Shown: positions 1 to 13,538 of the stretch, in pieces
Numbering within the stretch: position 1 is the stretch's first letter
How the letters are laid out: every line of letters starts with the position of its first letter
Assembly: GCF_001830555.1 (NCBI RefSeq)
Contig: NZ_MIAM01000049.1
Span: 153,997 to 217,996 of the forward strand
From: Sphingopyxis sp. RIFCSPHIGHO2_12_FULL_65_19
Lineage (GTDB): Bacteria > Pseudomonadota > Alphaproteobacteria > Sphingomonadales > Sphingomonadaceae
Direction of reading: 5' to 3'
Length of the DNA: 64,000 nucleotides
Notes under the pieces: generated by a model
Told to the model about the DNA's origin: nothing
Databases searched by the model: none
What the model saw: the letters and a program-made list of their open reading frames with translations, nothing else
Translations under genes and position numbers: made by a program

Positions 1-813
1 GAAGCCGCGCGGAGTCTTGTAGTAGTCGTGATAGTCGACAAGAAACTGCGCCTCGCCGCCCTTCAGTTCATTCATGGGCGGGCCATAACCAGGCATCCCC
101 TTTTCAGCATCCTCCCAGCGTTGACGGCCGAGCTGCTCAAGGGTCGCTGTACGCTGCTCCAGCGTCACGCTGTCGTTGTAGCCCTTCGACATGACGCGGG
201 TCATGTCGTACATCGTGCTGACGGCCACAGCCTTGACCCGCTTGTCGACCGCCACGGCGTTGAGCGCCATCCCGCCCCAGCCGCAGATGCCGAGGATACC
301 GAGCCGCTCGCGGTCTACCGAATCGTGGGTCCCGAGATAGTCGATCGCCGCACTGAAATCCTCGGTGTTGATGTCGGGCGATGCGACATTGCGGGGCGCG
401 CCGCCGCTTTCGCCGGTGTAAGATGGATCGAAGGCCAAAGTGACAAAGCCACGCTCAGCGATTGTCTGGGCATAGAGGCCCGAGGATTGCTCCTTCACCG
501 CGCCGAACGGGCCACCGACAGCGATGGCGGGCAGAAGGCGATCACCTCGGTTCTTAGGCAGATAGAGATCGCCGACGAGGGTGATGCCGTAACGATTGGC
601 GAAGGTGACCTTCTGGTGATCGACCTTGTCGCTCTTGGGGAAAACTTTGTCCCAGGTCTGGGTGAGTTGCACAGGTGCTCCATTGGGTTGGCTCGGTTCA
701 GTTTGCGCCAGCGCTGGCTGGACGATGGCGAAAAGCGCAGAGATCGCCAGCAGGCCGCCTCGCATCAGGTTTCGGCCCGCCAGCACCGGGCCATTGATCT
801 GGGAAAGTTTCAT
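1..813 (-). CDS. Alpha/beta hydrolase (dienelactone-hydrolase-like), C-terminus cut by window edge
   Basis: This gene is missing from the ORF track because its stop lies outside the window; reverse-complement translation from the ATG at 813 stays open to base 1. It begins MKLSQINGPVLAGRN and a hydrophobic stretch ending PALAQ reads as a signal peptide, so export is likely. A nucleophile elbow G-I-C-G-W-G-G, with Cys in the nucleophile position, and a preceding AFDPSYTGES segment are typical of DLH/X-Pro-peptidase-like alpha/beta hydrolases. It follows the MFS gene by 15 bases on the same strand and is probably co-transcribed with it under the divergent LysR regulator. The substrate is unknown. 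About 271 codons are visible, and the catalytic Asp and His region may be partly outside. Confidence 0.8.
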   Translation of the reverse strand, partial: MKLSQINGPVLAGRNLMRGGLLAISALFAIVQPALAQTEPSQPNGAPVQLTQTWDKVFPKSDKVDHQKVTFANRYGITLVGDLYLPKNRGDRLLPAIAVGGPFGAVKEQSSGLYAQTIAERGFVTLAFDPSYTGESGGAPRNVASPDINTEDFSAAIDYLGTHDSVDRERLGILGICGWGGMALNAVAVDKRVKAVAVSTMYDMTRVMSKGYNDSVTLEQRTATLEQLGRQRWEDAEKGMPGYGPPMNELKGGEAQFLVDYHDYYKTPRGF

Positions 814-828
814 GCGTTTTCTCCGGTT

Positions 829-2085
829 TCAGGAAGCCGCAGTGGCGGCGTTGGGTTGAGCAGCCCGATCGATTGCAGCCTGCGAAGACCGCGCGGCGAG
901 GACCGCGACAAGCGAGGATGACATGAGCAGCGCTGCGCTTGCGAGGAAGGTGGCCTGGTAGCCCCAGGCGTCGAACAACATTCCGCCGAATGCGGCGCCA
1001 AGAGTGATCGCCAGTTGGACCACCGCAACCATGAGCCCGCCGCCGGCCTCTGCTTCATCGGGCAACGCTCTGCTCACCCAGGTCCACCATGCGACGGGGG
1101 CAGCCGTGCCGACCAGACCCCACATCATAAGCAGGATGGCGACGCCAAGGGTGGAGGCGCCAGCGGCGACAAGCCCGCCGGCGATTGCGGCCATCGCGAG
1201 CGGCATCGAAATCAGCAGTCCGTAAAGCGACTGCTTGAGCGCGATCCCGATGGCATAAGTTCCGGCGAGGCCTGCCACACCGAGGCCAAGCAGCATCAGC
1301 GACAGGGTGGTCACATCGACCGCGGTGACGGTCTCCAGGAACGGCCGCAGGTAGGTAAAGAGCGCGAACTGGCCCATGAAGAAGAGCGCGACCGCGAGCA
1401 TGCCGAGCGGCACTTGCGGGCGACGAAGAACTTTGAAAGCCGCAACGCCGCTCGCCCGCTCGCGGCTCGGCATGCTCGGAAGGGTCATGAACTGCCAGGC
1501 GAGCGTGACCGCGGCGAGCGGGACGACGCAGAAGAACGCACCGCGCCATCCGATATATTGCCCCAGATAGCTGCCCAGTGGCGCCGCGATCGTCGTGGCA
1601 AGCGCATTGCCGCCGTTGAGCAACGCCAGCGCGCGCGGCACGGCATCCTTCGATACCAGCCGCATGACGGTTGCGGTCGACATCGACCAGAACCCGCCAA
1701 TCACCACGCCGAGCAGCGCCCGGCCCACCATGAAAATCTCATAATTGGGCGCGAACGCGACAATCGCGCCCGAAACGATCATCAAGGCTGTGAGGGCCAA
1801 CAGAAGAGCGCGTCGATCAAGGCCTCGCGTGGCCGAAGCGACGAAGAGGCTGGTGACCACGGCAAAGATACCTGAAACCGCGATCGCCTGCCCTGCCTGG
1901 CCTTCGGTCACCGCCAGGCCGGATGCTATCGGTGTTAGGAGGCTGACCGGCATGAACTCTGACGCGATCAGCGTCGACACGCAGAGGGTCAGCGCGAACA
2001 CCGCTGTCCAGCCACCAGCTACGGAGGGCTCTATCGCGGGTTCTCGGGCGTGGATCTGGGAGCGGGTCGTTTCCATGCCCCCCAT
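829..2085 (-). CDS. MFS transporter, AraJ/sugar-efflux-like
   Basis: The 418-residue product has about twelve hydrophobic segments and the MFS pattern between helices 2 and 3 (SATRGLDRRALL). Its overall look is that of the DHA1 drug or arabinose efflux branch (TIGR/COG2814 type), so proton-driven export of a small molecule across the inner membrane is likely. The first ATG (2085) and an internal ATG three codons later are both possible; neither has a convincing ribosome binding site. It is divergent from a LysR gene, with 66 bases between them, and is followed by an exported hydrolase. The LysR-MFS-hydrolase arrangement is common in proteobacteria. The substrate cannot be told from sequence. 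Confidence 0.85.
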   Translation of the reverse strand: MGGMETTRSQIHAREPAIEPSVAGGWTAVFALTLCVSTLIASEFMPVSLLTPIASGLAVTEGQAGQAIAVSGIFAVVTSLFVASATRGLDRRALLLALTALMIVSGAIVAFAPNYEIFMVGRALLGVVIGGFWSMSTATVMRLVSKDAVPRALALLNGGNALATTIAAPLGSYLGQYIGWRGAFFCVVPLAAVTLAWQFMTLPSMPSRERASGVAAFKVLRRPQVPLGMLAVALFFMGQFALFTYLRPFLETVTAVDVTTLSLMLLGLGVAGLAGTYAIGIALKQSLYGLLISMPLAMAAIAGGLVAAGASTLGVAILLMMWGLVGTAAPVAWWTWVSRALPDEAEAGGGLMVAVVQLAITLGAAFGGMLFDAWGYQATFLASAALLMSSSLVAVLAARSSQAAIDRAAQPNAATAAS

Positions 2086-2098
2086 TTAGGCCATCTAC

Positions 2099-2122
2099 AT
2101 CATGCGGATTACCCGCTATGAT
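2099..2122. promoter_or_regulatory. Candidate LysR operator in the MFS/LysR divergent promoter
   Basis: The 66-base gap between the divergent MFS and LysR genes holds an imperfect dyad: ATCATGCGG on the left and CCGCTATGAT on the right, offset by one base. LysR regulators usually bind such dyads between divergent genes. Assignment is by position and symmetry only. Confidence 0.3.
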
Positions 2123-2151
2123 CGGCATGCGGCTGTGAGCAGGATTCAACA

Positions 2152-3045
2152 ATGCAACGCGAAACCATGTCCGATCTTGTGGCCTTTCTGGCCGTGGCGC
2201 GCGAGCGAAGCTTCACGCGTGCGGCCGCCAAGCTAGGTGTCTCACCGTCTGCCCTCAGCCATACGATCCGCAAGCTGGAAGAGCGGCTCGGCGTGCGCCT
2301 GCTCACGCGGACCAGCCGAAGCGTCTCGACCACAGAGCCGGGCGAGCGGCTGCTGGAACGCGTCGGTCCCCGCTTCGACGAAGTCGCCGACGAGCTCGCA
2401 GCGCTGACCGAGCTCCGCGACAAACCAGCAGGGACATTGCGCATCACGACCGGTGACCAGCCAGCCGAGAGCATCCTGTTGCCCGCCCTAGTGAAGTTGC
2501 TGCCACTCTATCCGGACCTCATAGTCGATTTGACGGTCGATAATGGTTTTGTGGACATCGTTGCCGATCGCTTCGACGCCGGCGTTCGGCTCGGTGAAAC
2601 GCTCGCCCAGGACATGGTCGCGGTACGCATCGGTCCCGACATGCAAATGGCGATCGCCGGATCACCGGGATATTTGGCGACCCATGGATTGCCGCAAACG
2701 CCCGACGACCTTGCCAACCACAACTGCATCAATCTCCGGCACCAGGCCAAAGGGGGGATTTCGGTCTGGGATTTGGAGAAAGAGGGTCGCGCCGTGAACG
2801 TGCGCGTCGAGGGGCAGCTGGTCGTGAACGACATCGCCATCGTCCGCCAGGCTGCGGTCGATGGTCTCGGCTTATGCTACCTGCCTCGCGACTACGTGCA
2901 GACTCACTTAGACGCCGGCGAGCTTGCGCCCGTGTTAGAAGATTGGTGCCCACCGTTCCCCGGCTATCATCTCTACTATCCGAGCCGCCGCCAGCAATCG
3001 CCTGCCTTGGCGGCGTTCGTGGCCGCCGTTCGATATCGAAGCTGA
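2152..3045 (+). CDS. LysR-family transcriptional regulator
   Basis: The 297-residue length is normal for the family. An N-terminal winged helix-turn-helix is clear (residues about 6-65: FTRAAAKLGVSPSALSHTIRKLEERLG), followed by the usual LTRTSRSV..T.PGE linker and a periplasmic-binding-like effector domain (about 95-295). An AGGA lies eight bases before the first ATG; a second ATG five codons on is less well placed. Divergence from the MFS and hydrolase genes makes them the likely targets. The effector is unknown. Confidence 0.9.
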   Translation: MQRETMSDLVAFLAVARERSFTRAAAKLGVSPSALSHTIRKLEERLGVRLLTRTSRSVSTTEPGERLLERVGPRFDEVADELAALTELRDKPAGTLRITTGDQPAESILLPALVKLLPLYPDLIVDLTVDNGFVDIVADRFDAGVRLGETLAQDMVAVRIGPDMQMAIAGSPGYLATHGLPQTPDDLANHNCINLRHQAKGGISVWDLEKEGRAVNVRVEGQLVVNDIAIVRQAAVDGLGLCYLPRDYVQTHLDAGELAPVLEDWCPPFPGYHLYYPSRRQQSPALAAFVAAVRYRS

Positions 3046-3121
3046 GGCAAATTCAGGTCTCATCAGCGAATTGTAGCGCATCATTTTTTCAAGCTTCGAC
3101 CGACGGCCGAATTCTCGACAG

Positions 3122-3190
3122 TTTTGGCCGTTAGGAGACATTCCGCTTTGCGGCGCGGACCGGGCTGTTCCGGACATTCCGACTTTCAAA
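3122..3190 (+). repeat. Intergenic repeat, divergent copy (family member a)
   Basis: The stretch starts TTTTGGCCGTTAGGAGACATT and contains two ACATTCCG units. It resembles the left (TGGCCGAT) and right (GGACGTTC) ends of the repeat family seen at ten or more other intergenic sites here. It sits between the LysR module and the metal island. This is a weak match and was assigned by eye. Confidence 0.4.
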
Positions 3191-3260
3191 TCGCCGCTGC
3201 TTGTCAATCGCTACGCCCGCGATTACACGCTTACCGGTGCCGAACTCGCTCGCTCTTGCA

Positions 3261-3668
3261 ATGGACCGCCTGATTGCCACGCTCTGCGTTGCGCTTATGC
3301 TGTTCTATGCGGCGACCGTTCCGGCCAAAGCGGCCAATCAAATCCAGCACGCGCCGGGACTGATGCTCGCGCACGATCATGATGCCCCGGCCAGTTTCTC
3401 GGTCGATACCGTCCACGATTACCAGGACGCGCATGCCGAGCATCATGAAGACACCTCAGATAGCGAGGACGAGCCCGGCGATCGCGCCGGCGGCGGTCAT
3501 CATCACCATGGCGACAGCGGCCCTAATCTGCTCGTCCCCGAAGCCGCCGCAGGCCAGGCCACGATTTCGCCCGCCAGCCTTCACCAGGTCTTTCGAGAAC
3601 GACATATCGTCGGGCTGCGATTGCCCGGACCCGAGCGGCCACCCAGAAGCACCTCGCTGAACGCCTAG
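3261..3668 (+). CDS. Small His/Asp-rich exported protein at head of the metal-efflux operon
   Basis: From the ATG at 3261 the product starts MDRLIATLCVALMLFYAATVPAKAA, a clear signal peptide; the ORF-track start is an upstream TTG that would bury this signal. The mature part is rich in His, Asp and Glu, including AHDHD, HAEHHEDTSDSEDEP and GGHHHHGDSG, which suggests a periplasmic metal-binding or buffering role, comparable in position to CzcI-type proteins. It precedes czcC by about 60 bases on the same strand. No family is recognised with confidence, so the function is inferred from composition and context. Confidence 0.65.
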   Translation: MDRLIATLCVALMLFYAATVPAKAANQIQHAPGLMLAHDHDAPASFSVDTVHDYQDAHAEHHEDTSDSEDEPGDRAGGGHHHHGDSGPNLLVPEAAAGQATISPASLHQVFRERHIVGLRLPGPERPPRSTSLNA

Positions 3669-3729
3669 ACGCCGCGTCACCTGAGTGGCGCGGGGATGTT
3701 CCCACGCCTTTCAGCGAGGCCGCTATCTC

Positions 3730-5009
3730 ATGTTTTCCTTTCCTCGTGCGCGCTCCGGCGCGCTTGCCGCGCGTAGAGCCATGCTCTGCGGGGCGGTCCT
3801 GCTCGTTTTCACAGCGCAGTCCGCATCGGCGCAAACTCTAGGCCTCGACGAAGCGCTTTCGCGGGTCGCGACGAGCGATCCCGCTATCGCTGCCAATGCC
3901 GCGCGCCTCGAAGCCGCCGACGCCGCGATATTGCAGGCCGATATCCGTCCGCGCGATGTGGTCGGGGTCGACTTCGAGGATTTCGCCGGGACCGGACCCT
4001 ATTCGCCGCTGAACCGGTCGCAGGCGACCGGCTGGTATGAGCGGACGTGGGAACGCGGCGGCAAGCGCGAGGCGCGCATTGGCGCGGCGCGGGCCGACAT
4101 TGCCATCGTCGGGGCGCAAAACCGCGTCCGCCTGCTCGATCGCCTGGCGCGCGTGCAGGCGGCATGGGTCGAGTCGCTGGCCGCCGAAGCCGCGATCCCC
4201 GTCGCCGAAGCGCGGCTTGCCGATCTCCAGCGTGTCGAGCTCGATGTGGTGAAGCGCGTCACCGGCGCGCTCGATCCCTGGTTCGCGGCCGAGCGCGCGC
4301 GGACCAATGTCGCGCAGGCTGAAATCGCACTTGAGCAGGCGCGCGAAAGTGCACGGAACGCGCGCAATAATCTCGCGGCATGGTGGGGTGGAAGCGGCGA
4401 CTTCAAGCTCGACCCCGCCATTTTCGAGACGCTCGATCTCGCCGTGCCGCCCAAGGAAAATTCGGCCGACGTCGCGATCCTCGCGGCCGAACTCGCGGCC
4501 GCCGACGCCAAGGTGAGGCTCGCCGAGACCGGCAATGTCGCCGATCCGAGCGGGCGGGTCGGCCTTCGCCACTTCGGCGAAGGCAATGACCTCGCCATCA
4601 TGGTCGGGGGCTCGATCCCGCTCGGCACCAAAAATGCCAATCGCGGCAATGTGACGCGGGCGCAGGCCGAGAAGCGCGCCATCGAAGCCGATGTCGCAGT
4701 GACGCGGGTCGAGATCGAGCGCGAGATCGGCAAGATTGTCGCGGATCGGCAGCTCATTGCGTCCGAGGTCAAGCGCATCGATGCCGAAGTGCTGCCCAGC
4801 GCGACGCGCGCGGTGCGGCTGATTCGCGACGGGCTGGCGCGCGGCGGCACGGCTTTCACCTTCCTCGAATTTTCGCAAGCGCAGGCCGCGGTGTCCGACG
4901 CGCGAGCACGGCGGATCGAGCTGCTGCGCCGCTTTCACCTTCTGGGCGTTCGGCTCGACCGTTTGACCGGCCGCCACACACCCCTGCTTGCCAACATGGA
5001 GACGACACG

Positions 5010-5013
<4 letters not shown>
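3730..5013 (+). CDS. czcC: Outer-membrane channel of a heavy-metal RND pump (CzcC family)
   Basis: The start at ATG 3730 gives a 427-residue protein with a signal peptide ending in ASAQT; the ORF track extends it upstream without need. Two TolC-like halves are visible, each with a long amphipathic helix (LGLDEALSRVATSDPAIAANAARLEA in the first), and a conserved G-x-G-x-Y/W pattern lies in the beta region. It should form the outer-membrane duct for the CzcBA complex. Its stop overlaps the start of the adaptor gene in an ATGA, so translation is coupled. The specific metal cannot be read from this subunit. Confidence 0.88.
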
Positions 5014-9480
<4,467 letters not shown>

Positions 9481-9486
9481 CCGCTC

Positions 9487-9515
9487 GCCCCGCGCATCAT
9501 TGCGGTGCGCGGGGC
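9487..9515 (+). other. Strong hairpin between czcA and the HupE-like gene
   Basis: A perfect 10-bp inverted repeat, GCCCCGCGCA and TGCGCGGGGC, surrounds a 9-base loop immediately after czcA. No T-run follows, so it is not a standard terminator. In mid-operon it could act as an RNA-stability or attenuation element that sets the ratio of pump to downstream proteins. Confidence 0.6.
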
Positions 9516-9540
9516 ACCCATAACCAAGGAGAATATCCGC

Positions 9541-10263
9541 ATGTTCATTCGAACGACCGCACCGCCGGGAACCAATATTCAGAGGCTCCTACTTGCGCTC
9601 AGCCTGATCCTTCTCACCCTCGCCGCAGGCGCCGAAGCGTTGGCGCATAACGTCGCCGAGGGCGACAAAGGCTATATCCAGGAAAGCAGCGGCGTCCTGT
9701 TCTGGCCCTTCGTCTATCTCGGCGCCAAGCATATGGTCACCGGCTACGACCATCTGCTGTTCCTGTTCGGTGTCATCTTCTTCCTCTACCGGATGAAGGA
9801 CATCGGTCTTTATGTAACGCTGTTCGCGATCGGCCATTCGACAACGATGCTGTTCGGCGTGCTCACCGGGATCAGCGCCAACGCCTATATCATCGACGCG
9901 ATAATCGGCCTGTCGGTCGTCTATAAGGCGCTCGATAATCTCGGCGCGTTCCAGAGATGGTTCGGTTTTCAGCCGAATACCAAGGCGGCGACATTGGTCT
10001 TCGGTTTCTTTCACGGCTTTGGCCTCGCGACCAAGATCATCGAGTTCGAGATTGCGCAGGACGGCCTGATCGCAAACCTGCTCGCCTTCAACATCGGGGT
10101 CGAGATCGGGCAGTTGCTCGCGCTTGGCGCGATCCTCATCTTCATGGGCTTCTGGCGCCGGACGCCGAGTTTCATCCGCCACGCCTTCGCCGTCAATGTG
10201 CTGCTGATGACCGCAGGCTTCGTCCTCGTCGGCTACCAGCTTGCCGGCTACGCCATCAGCTAA
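9541..10263 (+). CDS. HupE/UreJ-like multi-pass membrane protein
   Basis: The ATG at 9541 follows an AAGGAG ribosome binding site, so the upstream start in the ORF track is not needed. The 240-residue product has an N-terminal signal-like segment ending EALAH and about six to seven hydrophobic helices. Conserved charged spots inside helices, GYDHLLFLFGVIFF, AIGHSTTMLFG and FGFFHGFGLA, are typical of the HupE/UreJ_2 family, whose relatives are linked to nickel or cobalt movement. It follows czcCBA and precedes the membrane-anchored protein, so it probably works with the efflux system. Direction of transport is unknown. Confidence 0.78.
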   Translation: MFIRTTAPPGTNIQRLLLALSLILLTLAAGAEALAHNVAEGDKGYIQESSGVLFWPFVYLGAKHMVTGYDHLLFLFGVIFFLYRMKDIGLYVTLFAIGHSTTMLFGVLTGISANAYIIDAIIGLSVVYKALDNLGAFQRWFGFQPNTKAATLVFGFFHGFGLATKIIEFEIAQDGLIANLLAFNIGVEIGQLLALGAILIFMGFWRRTPSFIRHAFAVNVLLMTAGFVLVGYQLAGYAIS

Positions 10264-10280
10264 TCCAAAGGAAATCCATT

Positions 10281-10895
10281 ATGTTCAACAGCCAGAAACC
10301 CCAAATCGAAGACTTGCCAACCAGCCGTCAACTATTGCGCGCGACCGCAATTGCAATCGTCGCAGCAGGCGCGATCCTCGTCGCGGTCGTGCTCCCCAGC
10401 GAATATGCGGTCGATCCGACGGGCGTCGGCCGCCAGCTTGGCCTTACCCAGATGGGCGAGATCAAGGCCCAGCTTGCCGAGGAAGCCGCAGCCGATGCCG
10501 CTGCCGGCGCCGCGCCCGCTGCCCCGGTTTCACAGACAGCACCCGCAGAGGTTGCGGCGGTGGGCGCAGCGGCCGCTACCCGCTCGGACACGATGAAACT
10601 GACCCTTGCGCCGGGCCAGGGCGCCGAGATCAAGGCGACGATGGCCAAAGGCGCACGCGTGAACTTCAACTGGTCGGTCGAAGGCGGCCAGGTCAATTTC
10701 GACACCCACGCCGATGCGCCCGGCATCGCATATCACGGCTATGGCAAGGGCACGGATACCGCCGGTGAGTCCGGCGAACTTGTTGCTGCCTTCGACGGCA
10801 AACACGGCTGGTTCTGGCGCAACCGATCGGACGGGCCGGTGACGATTACGCTGCGCACCGACGGCGCCTATAGCGACCTGCGCCGCGTCGTCTGA
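10281..10895 (+). CDS. Membrane-anchored periplasmic protein of the metal-efflux cluster
   Basis: The 204-residue product has one N-terminal transmembrane helix (ATAIAIVAAGAILVAVVLP), an Ala/Pro-rich linker and a C-terminal beta-rich domain (about residues 105-204) with NFNWSVEGGQVNFDTHAD and HGWFWRN. Such proteins are usually annotated only as transmembrane anchor proteins next to RND metal pumps. The His and Asp placed around FDTHAD and YHGYGKG could contact metal. It starts at an ATG 17 bases after the HupE-like gene, preceded by AAAGGAAA. Function is unknown; association with the pump is inferred from conserved-looking context. Confidence 0.7.
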   Translation: MFNSQKPQIEDLPTSRQLLRATAIAIVAAGAILVAVVLPSEYAVDPTGVGRQLGLTQMGEIKAQLAEEAAADAAAGAAPAAPVSQTAPAEVAAVGAAAATRSDTMKLTLAPGQGAEIKATMAKGARVNFNWSVEGGQVNFDTHADAPGIAYHGYGKGTDTAGESGELVAAFDGKHGWFWRNRSDGPVTITLRTDGAYSDLRRVV

Positions 10896-10959
10896 CGAGG
10901 GGGCGACCTGACCTCCAGCCGGCAGCATCCGGCCGGAGGCAATTGCCGGGAATTTGATC

Positions 10960-12294
10960 ATGCTCGACGTGCTTGCCAACCGCACCTACCGCCACCTCTT
11001 CCTCGCGCAGATCATCGCGCTCGTCGGCACCGGCCTCGCGACCGTGGCGCTGGGGCTGCTCGCGTTCGAGATCGCCGGCGCAAACGCAGGCGCGGTTCTG
11101 GGAACGGCAATGGCAATCAAGATGGTCGCCTATATCGGCGTCGCACCGGTCGTCGGCGCCTATGCTAACCGTCTGCCGCGCAAGGCCTTTCTCGTCGCAA
11201 TGGACGTCGTGCGCGGTCTCGTCGCGCTCACCCTGCCCTTCGTCGATCAGGTCTGGCAGATTTACCTGCTGATTTTCATCCTCCAGTCGGCGTCGGCCGG
11301 ATTCACGCCGACCTTTCAGGCAACGATCCCCGACGTTCTTCCGGATGAAAAGGATTATACCAAGGCACTATCACTGTCACGGCTCGCCTATGACATGGAG
11401 AGTCTCGCGAGCCCGGTGCTCGCCGCCGCGCTGCTCGGCATGATGAACTTCCACTGGCTGTTCTCGGGCACCGCGATCGGCTTTGCCTGCTCGGCGCTGC
11501 TCGTGCTCTCGGTGACGCTGCCCCGCACCGTCGCGAAGACGCAGCACGGCGGGATTTACGACAAGACGACGCGCGGCACCCGCCAATATCTTAAGACGCC
11601 GCGCCTGCGCGGTCTGCTAGCCGTGACACTCGCCGCCGCCGCGGCGAGCGCGATGGTCATCGTCAACACGCCGGTGCTCGTGCGCGGCGTGCTCGGCCTC
11701 GGGCAAAGCGAGGTTGCGATCACGCTCGCGGCCTTCGGCGGCGGCTCGATGATCGCGGCGCTGCTTCTCCCCCGTCTCCTCGACCGTTTCGCCGACCGCA
11801 GCATCATGATCGCGGCGGCCGCCTTCATGACCGCCATCCTTGCCCTGCTCACGGTGGCTTGGGCCGTCACCGACCCGTCGCATCACTGGCCGATCATCCT
11901 GATAGGATGGTTCGCGCTCGGCCTCAGCTATGCGGCAAGCATCACGCCGGGGGGCCGACTGCTGCGCCGATCTTCCGGCGCCGAGGATCGCCCTGCCTTG
12001 TTCGCCGCGCAATTTGCGCTCAGCCATGTGTGCTGGCTTGTCGCCTACCCGCTTGCAGGGCAGGTCGGCGCCCGCGCCGGCATGGACGCTGCACTCGGCG
12101 CGAGCGCGGTGCTCGCGCTCGTCGGCACGCTCATCGCAATCCGGATATGGCCGCAAGGCGATCCCGACGTGCTCGCGCACCACCATGACGACCTGCCGCC
12201 CGATCACCCGCATCTCGTCGAAGGCCATGCCCAGGGCGAAGCAAAGCACGCCTATGTCATCGACGAACTGCACCCGGAGTGGCCGGGGAGATAG
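10960..12294 (+). CDS. MFS exporter with His-rich C-terminus, NreB-like
   Basis: From the ATG at 10960 the product is 444 residues with about twelve transmembrane segments (start MLDVLANRTYRHLFLAQ). The C-terminal tail after the last helix is rich in His and Asp/Glu (HHHDDLPPDHPHLVEGH), as in NreB nickel-resistance exporters. It is on the same strand and about 65 bases after the anchor-protein gene, closing the metal block. The likely role is export of a divalent cation from the cytoplasm, with the tail acting as a metal sensor or chelator. The NreB assignment rests on the tail and context, so the substrate is not certain. Confidence 0.75.
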   Translation: MLDVLANRTYRHLFLAQIIALVGTGLATVALGLLAFEIAGANAGAVLGTAMAIKMVAYIGVAPVVGAYANRLPRKAFLVAMDVVRGLVALTLPFVDQVWQIYLLIFILQSASAGFTPTFQATIPDVLPDEKDYTKALSLSRLAYDMESLASPVLAAALLGMMNFHWLFSGTAIGFACSALLVLSVTLPRTVAKTQHGGIYDKTTRGTRQYLKTPRLRGLLAVTLAAAAASAMVIVNTPVLVRGVLGLGQSEVAITLAAFGGGSMIAALLLPRLLDRFADRSIMIAAAAFMTAILALLTVAWAVTDPSHHWPIILIGWFALGLSYAASITPGGRLLRRSSGAEDRPALFAAQFALSHVCWLVAYPLAGQVGARAGMDAALGASAVLALVGTLIAIRIWPQGDPDVLAHHHDDLPPDHPHLVEGHAQGEAKHAYVIDELHPEWPGR

Positions 12295-12350
12295 AGGCGC
12301 CCGCTGGTTGGCCGGCGGCCATCGCGTTCAACGAACGGGCGGGCACATCC

Positions 12351-13538
12351 TCAAAGAGCGAGCAGCCAACCCCCAAGACCACCGCCGATAACGAGCGCCG
12401 GCATCACGAGCTTGCCCTTGAGCCTCCACACCAGTGCAAGCGCGACGGCGAACAGGGCCAGCGACAGCCCGAGGCTCGACGCGCGCTCGGCGGTCGACCA
12501 GCCGAGCTGGACGAGGGTCGCGGCAATGACACCGACGACCGCGGCCGCGACGCCGGCGAGCAGCCGGTGCAGCGCCGGATTCTCTACAACGGCTTCGAGC
12601 CGTTCGAAGAAGATCATCGAAAAGGCGAAAGCGGGAAGGAACATGCCCACCGTAATCGCGATTGCCCCCTCCCAGCCGCCGACGACATAGCCTGCGAAGG
12701 TTGCGAAGATGACGAGCGGCGCCGGGAGGACGCCGGCAAGCGCGACGCCATCGAGAAACGAACCATCGGAAAGCCAGCCGCGCCCGACGGTATCAGCGCG
12801 GACATAGGGGATCGCGGTATATGCACCGCCAAAGGTCAGGAGTCCGCCCTTGAGCCCGGCGATGAAGAGCGCGAGCGTCGTCGCGGGCACAACCGCGGCG
12901 CCGACGACGCCCGGATGAATCGCGTTGGTCGACGGAAGGACGAACGCCAGTACGAACGCTCCTGCCAAGACGGCGACGGCTAGCGCCTTGCGCGCAGCTA
13001 GCGAATAGATCAGCCCACCGGCGAGAAGGGGAATCCAGAAAGGCACCCCGATCATCGTCGCGGCAAAGCTTGCGCCCGCCAGCAGCCATAGCAGCCAGTC
13101 TTCGAGAATATGGCTGCCGATCCGGTGCACTGCGCGCAGGATGATCGCGAGGACGACGATCTGGATGCCGAAGAAGATGCTCGCGGTTCCGGGCTGGCCG
13201 ACGATCCAGCTGTCATAGGCCCAGGCGGCGAGCAGCATCAGGAAGAAGCCCGGCAACATGAAGCCAAGTCCGGCAAGTAGTCCGCCAATGCGTCCGCGCG
13301 CCACCATCCCGAGATGGACGCAAAGCTCATGCGCTTCCGGCCCTGGCAATATCTGCATGACCGCCAGCAGCCGGTTGAAACGCTCGGAGGAAATCCAGCG
13401 CTCCTCGTCGACCAGCGCCTGGCGCACCATCGCGATTTGCGCGACCGGTCCGCCAAAGGCGAGGCAACCGAAGCGCAGGAATTTGAGGAACAGCCGGGTC
13501 AGGCTGAGGGAAGGAGGAGAAGGTTCGAGATTCGTCAT
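12351..13538 (-). CDS. chrA: Chromate transporter, two-domain ChrA
   Basis: The start at ATG 13538 (MTNLEPSPPSLSLTRLF) gives 395 residues; the longer ORF-track start lacks support. Two homologous CHR halves are seen. The first has FLKFGxLAFGGPVAQIAMV-like sequence and QILPGPEAHELCVHLG, matching the conserved ALPGP.a.q.a...G motif; the second has FTFGGAYTAIPYV-like sequence and ALAGVLPAPLVIFATF. ChrA exports chromate using membrane potential and is related to sulfate uptake. It converges on the NreB-like gene, leaving only 56 bases between the two stop codons. It widens the island's resistance from cations to an oxyanion. Confidence 0.9.
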   Translation of the reverse strand: MTNLEPSPPSLSLTRLFLKFLRFGCLAFGGPVAQIAMVRQALVDEERWISSERFNRLLAVMQILPGPEAHELCVHLGMVARGRIGGLLAGLGFMLPGFFLMLLAAWAYDSWIVGQPGTASIFFGIQIVVLAIILRAVHRIGSHILEDWLLWLLAGASFAATMIGVPFWIPLLAGGLIYSLAARKALAVAVLAGAFVLAFVLPSTNAIHPGVVGAAVVPATTLALFIAGLKGGLLTFGGAYTAIPYVRADTVGRGWLSDGSFLDGVALAGVLPAPLVIFATFAGYVVGGWEGAIAITVGMFLPAFAFSMIFFERLEAVVENPALHRLLAGVAAAVVGVIAATLVQLGWSTAERASSLGLSLALFAVALALVWRLKGKLVMPALVIGGGLGGWLLAL

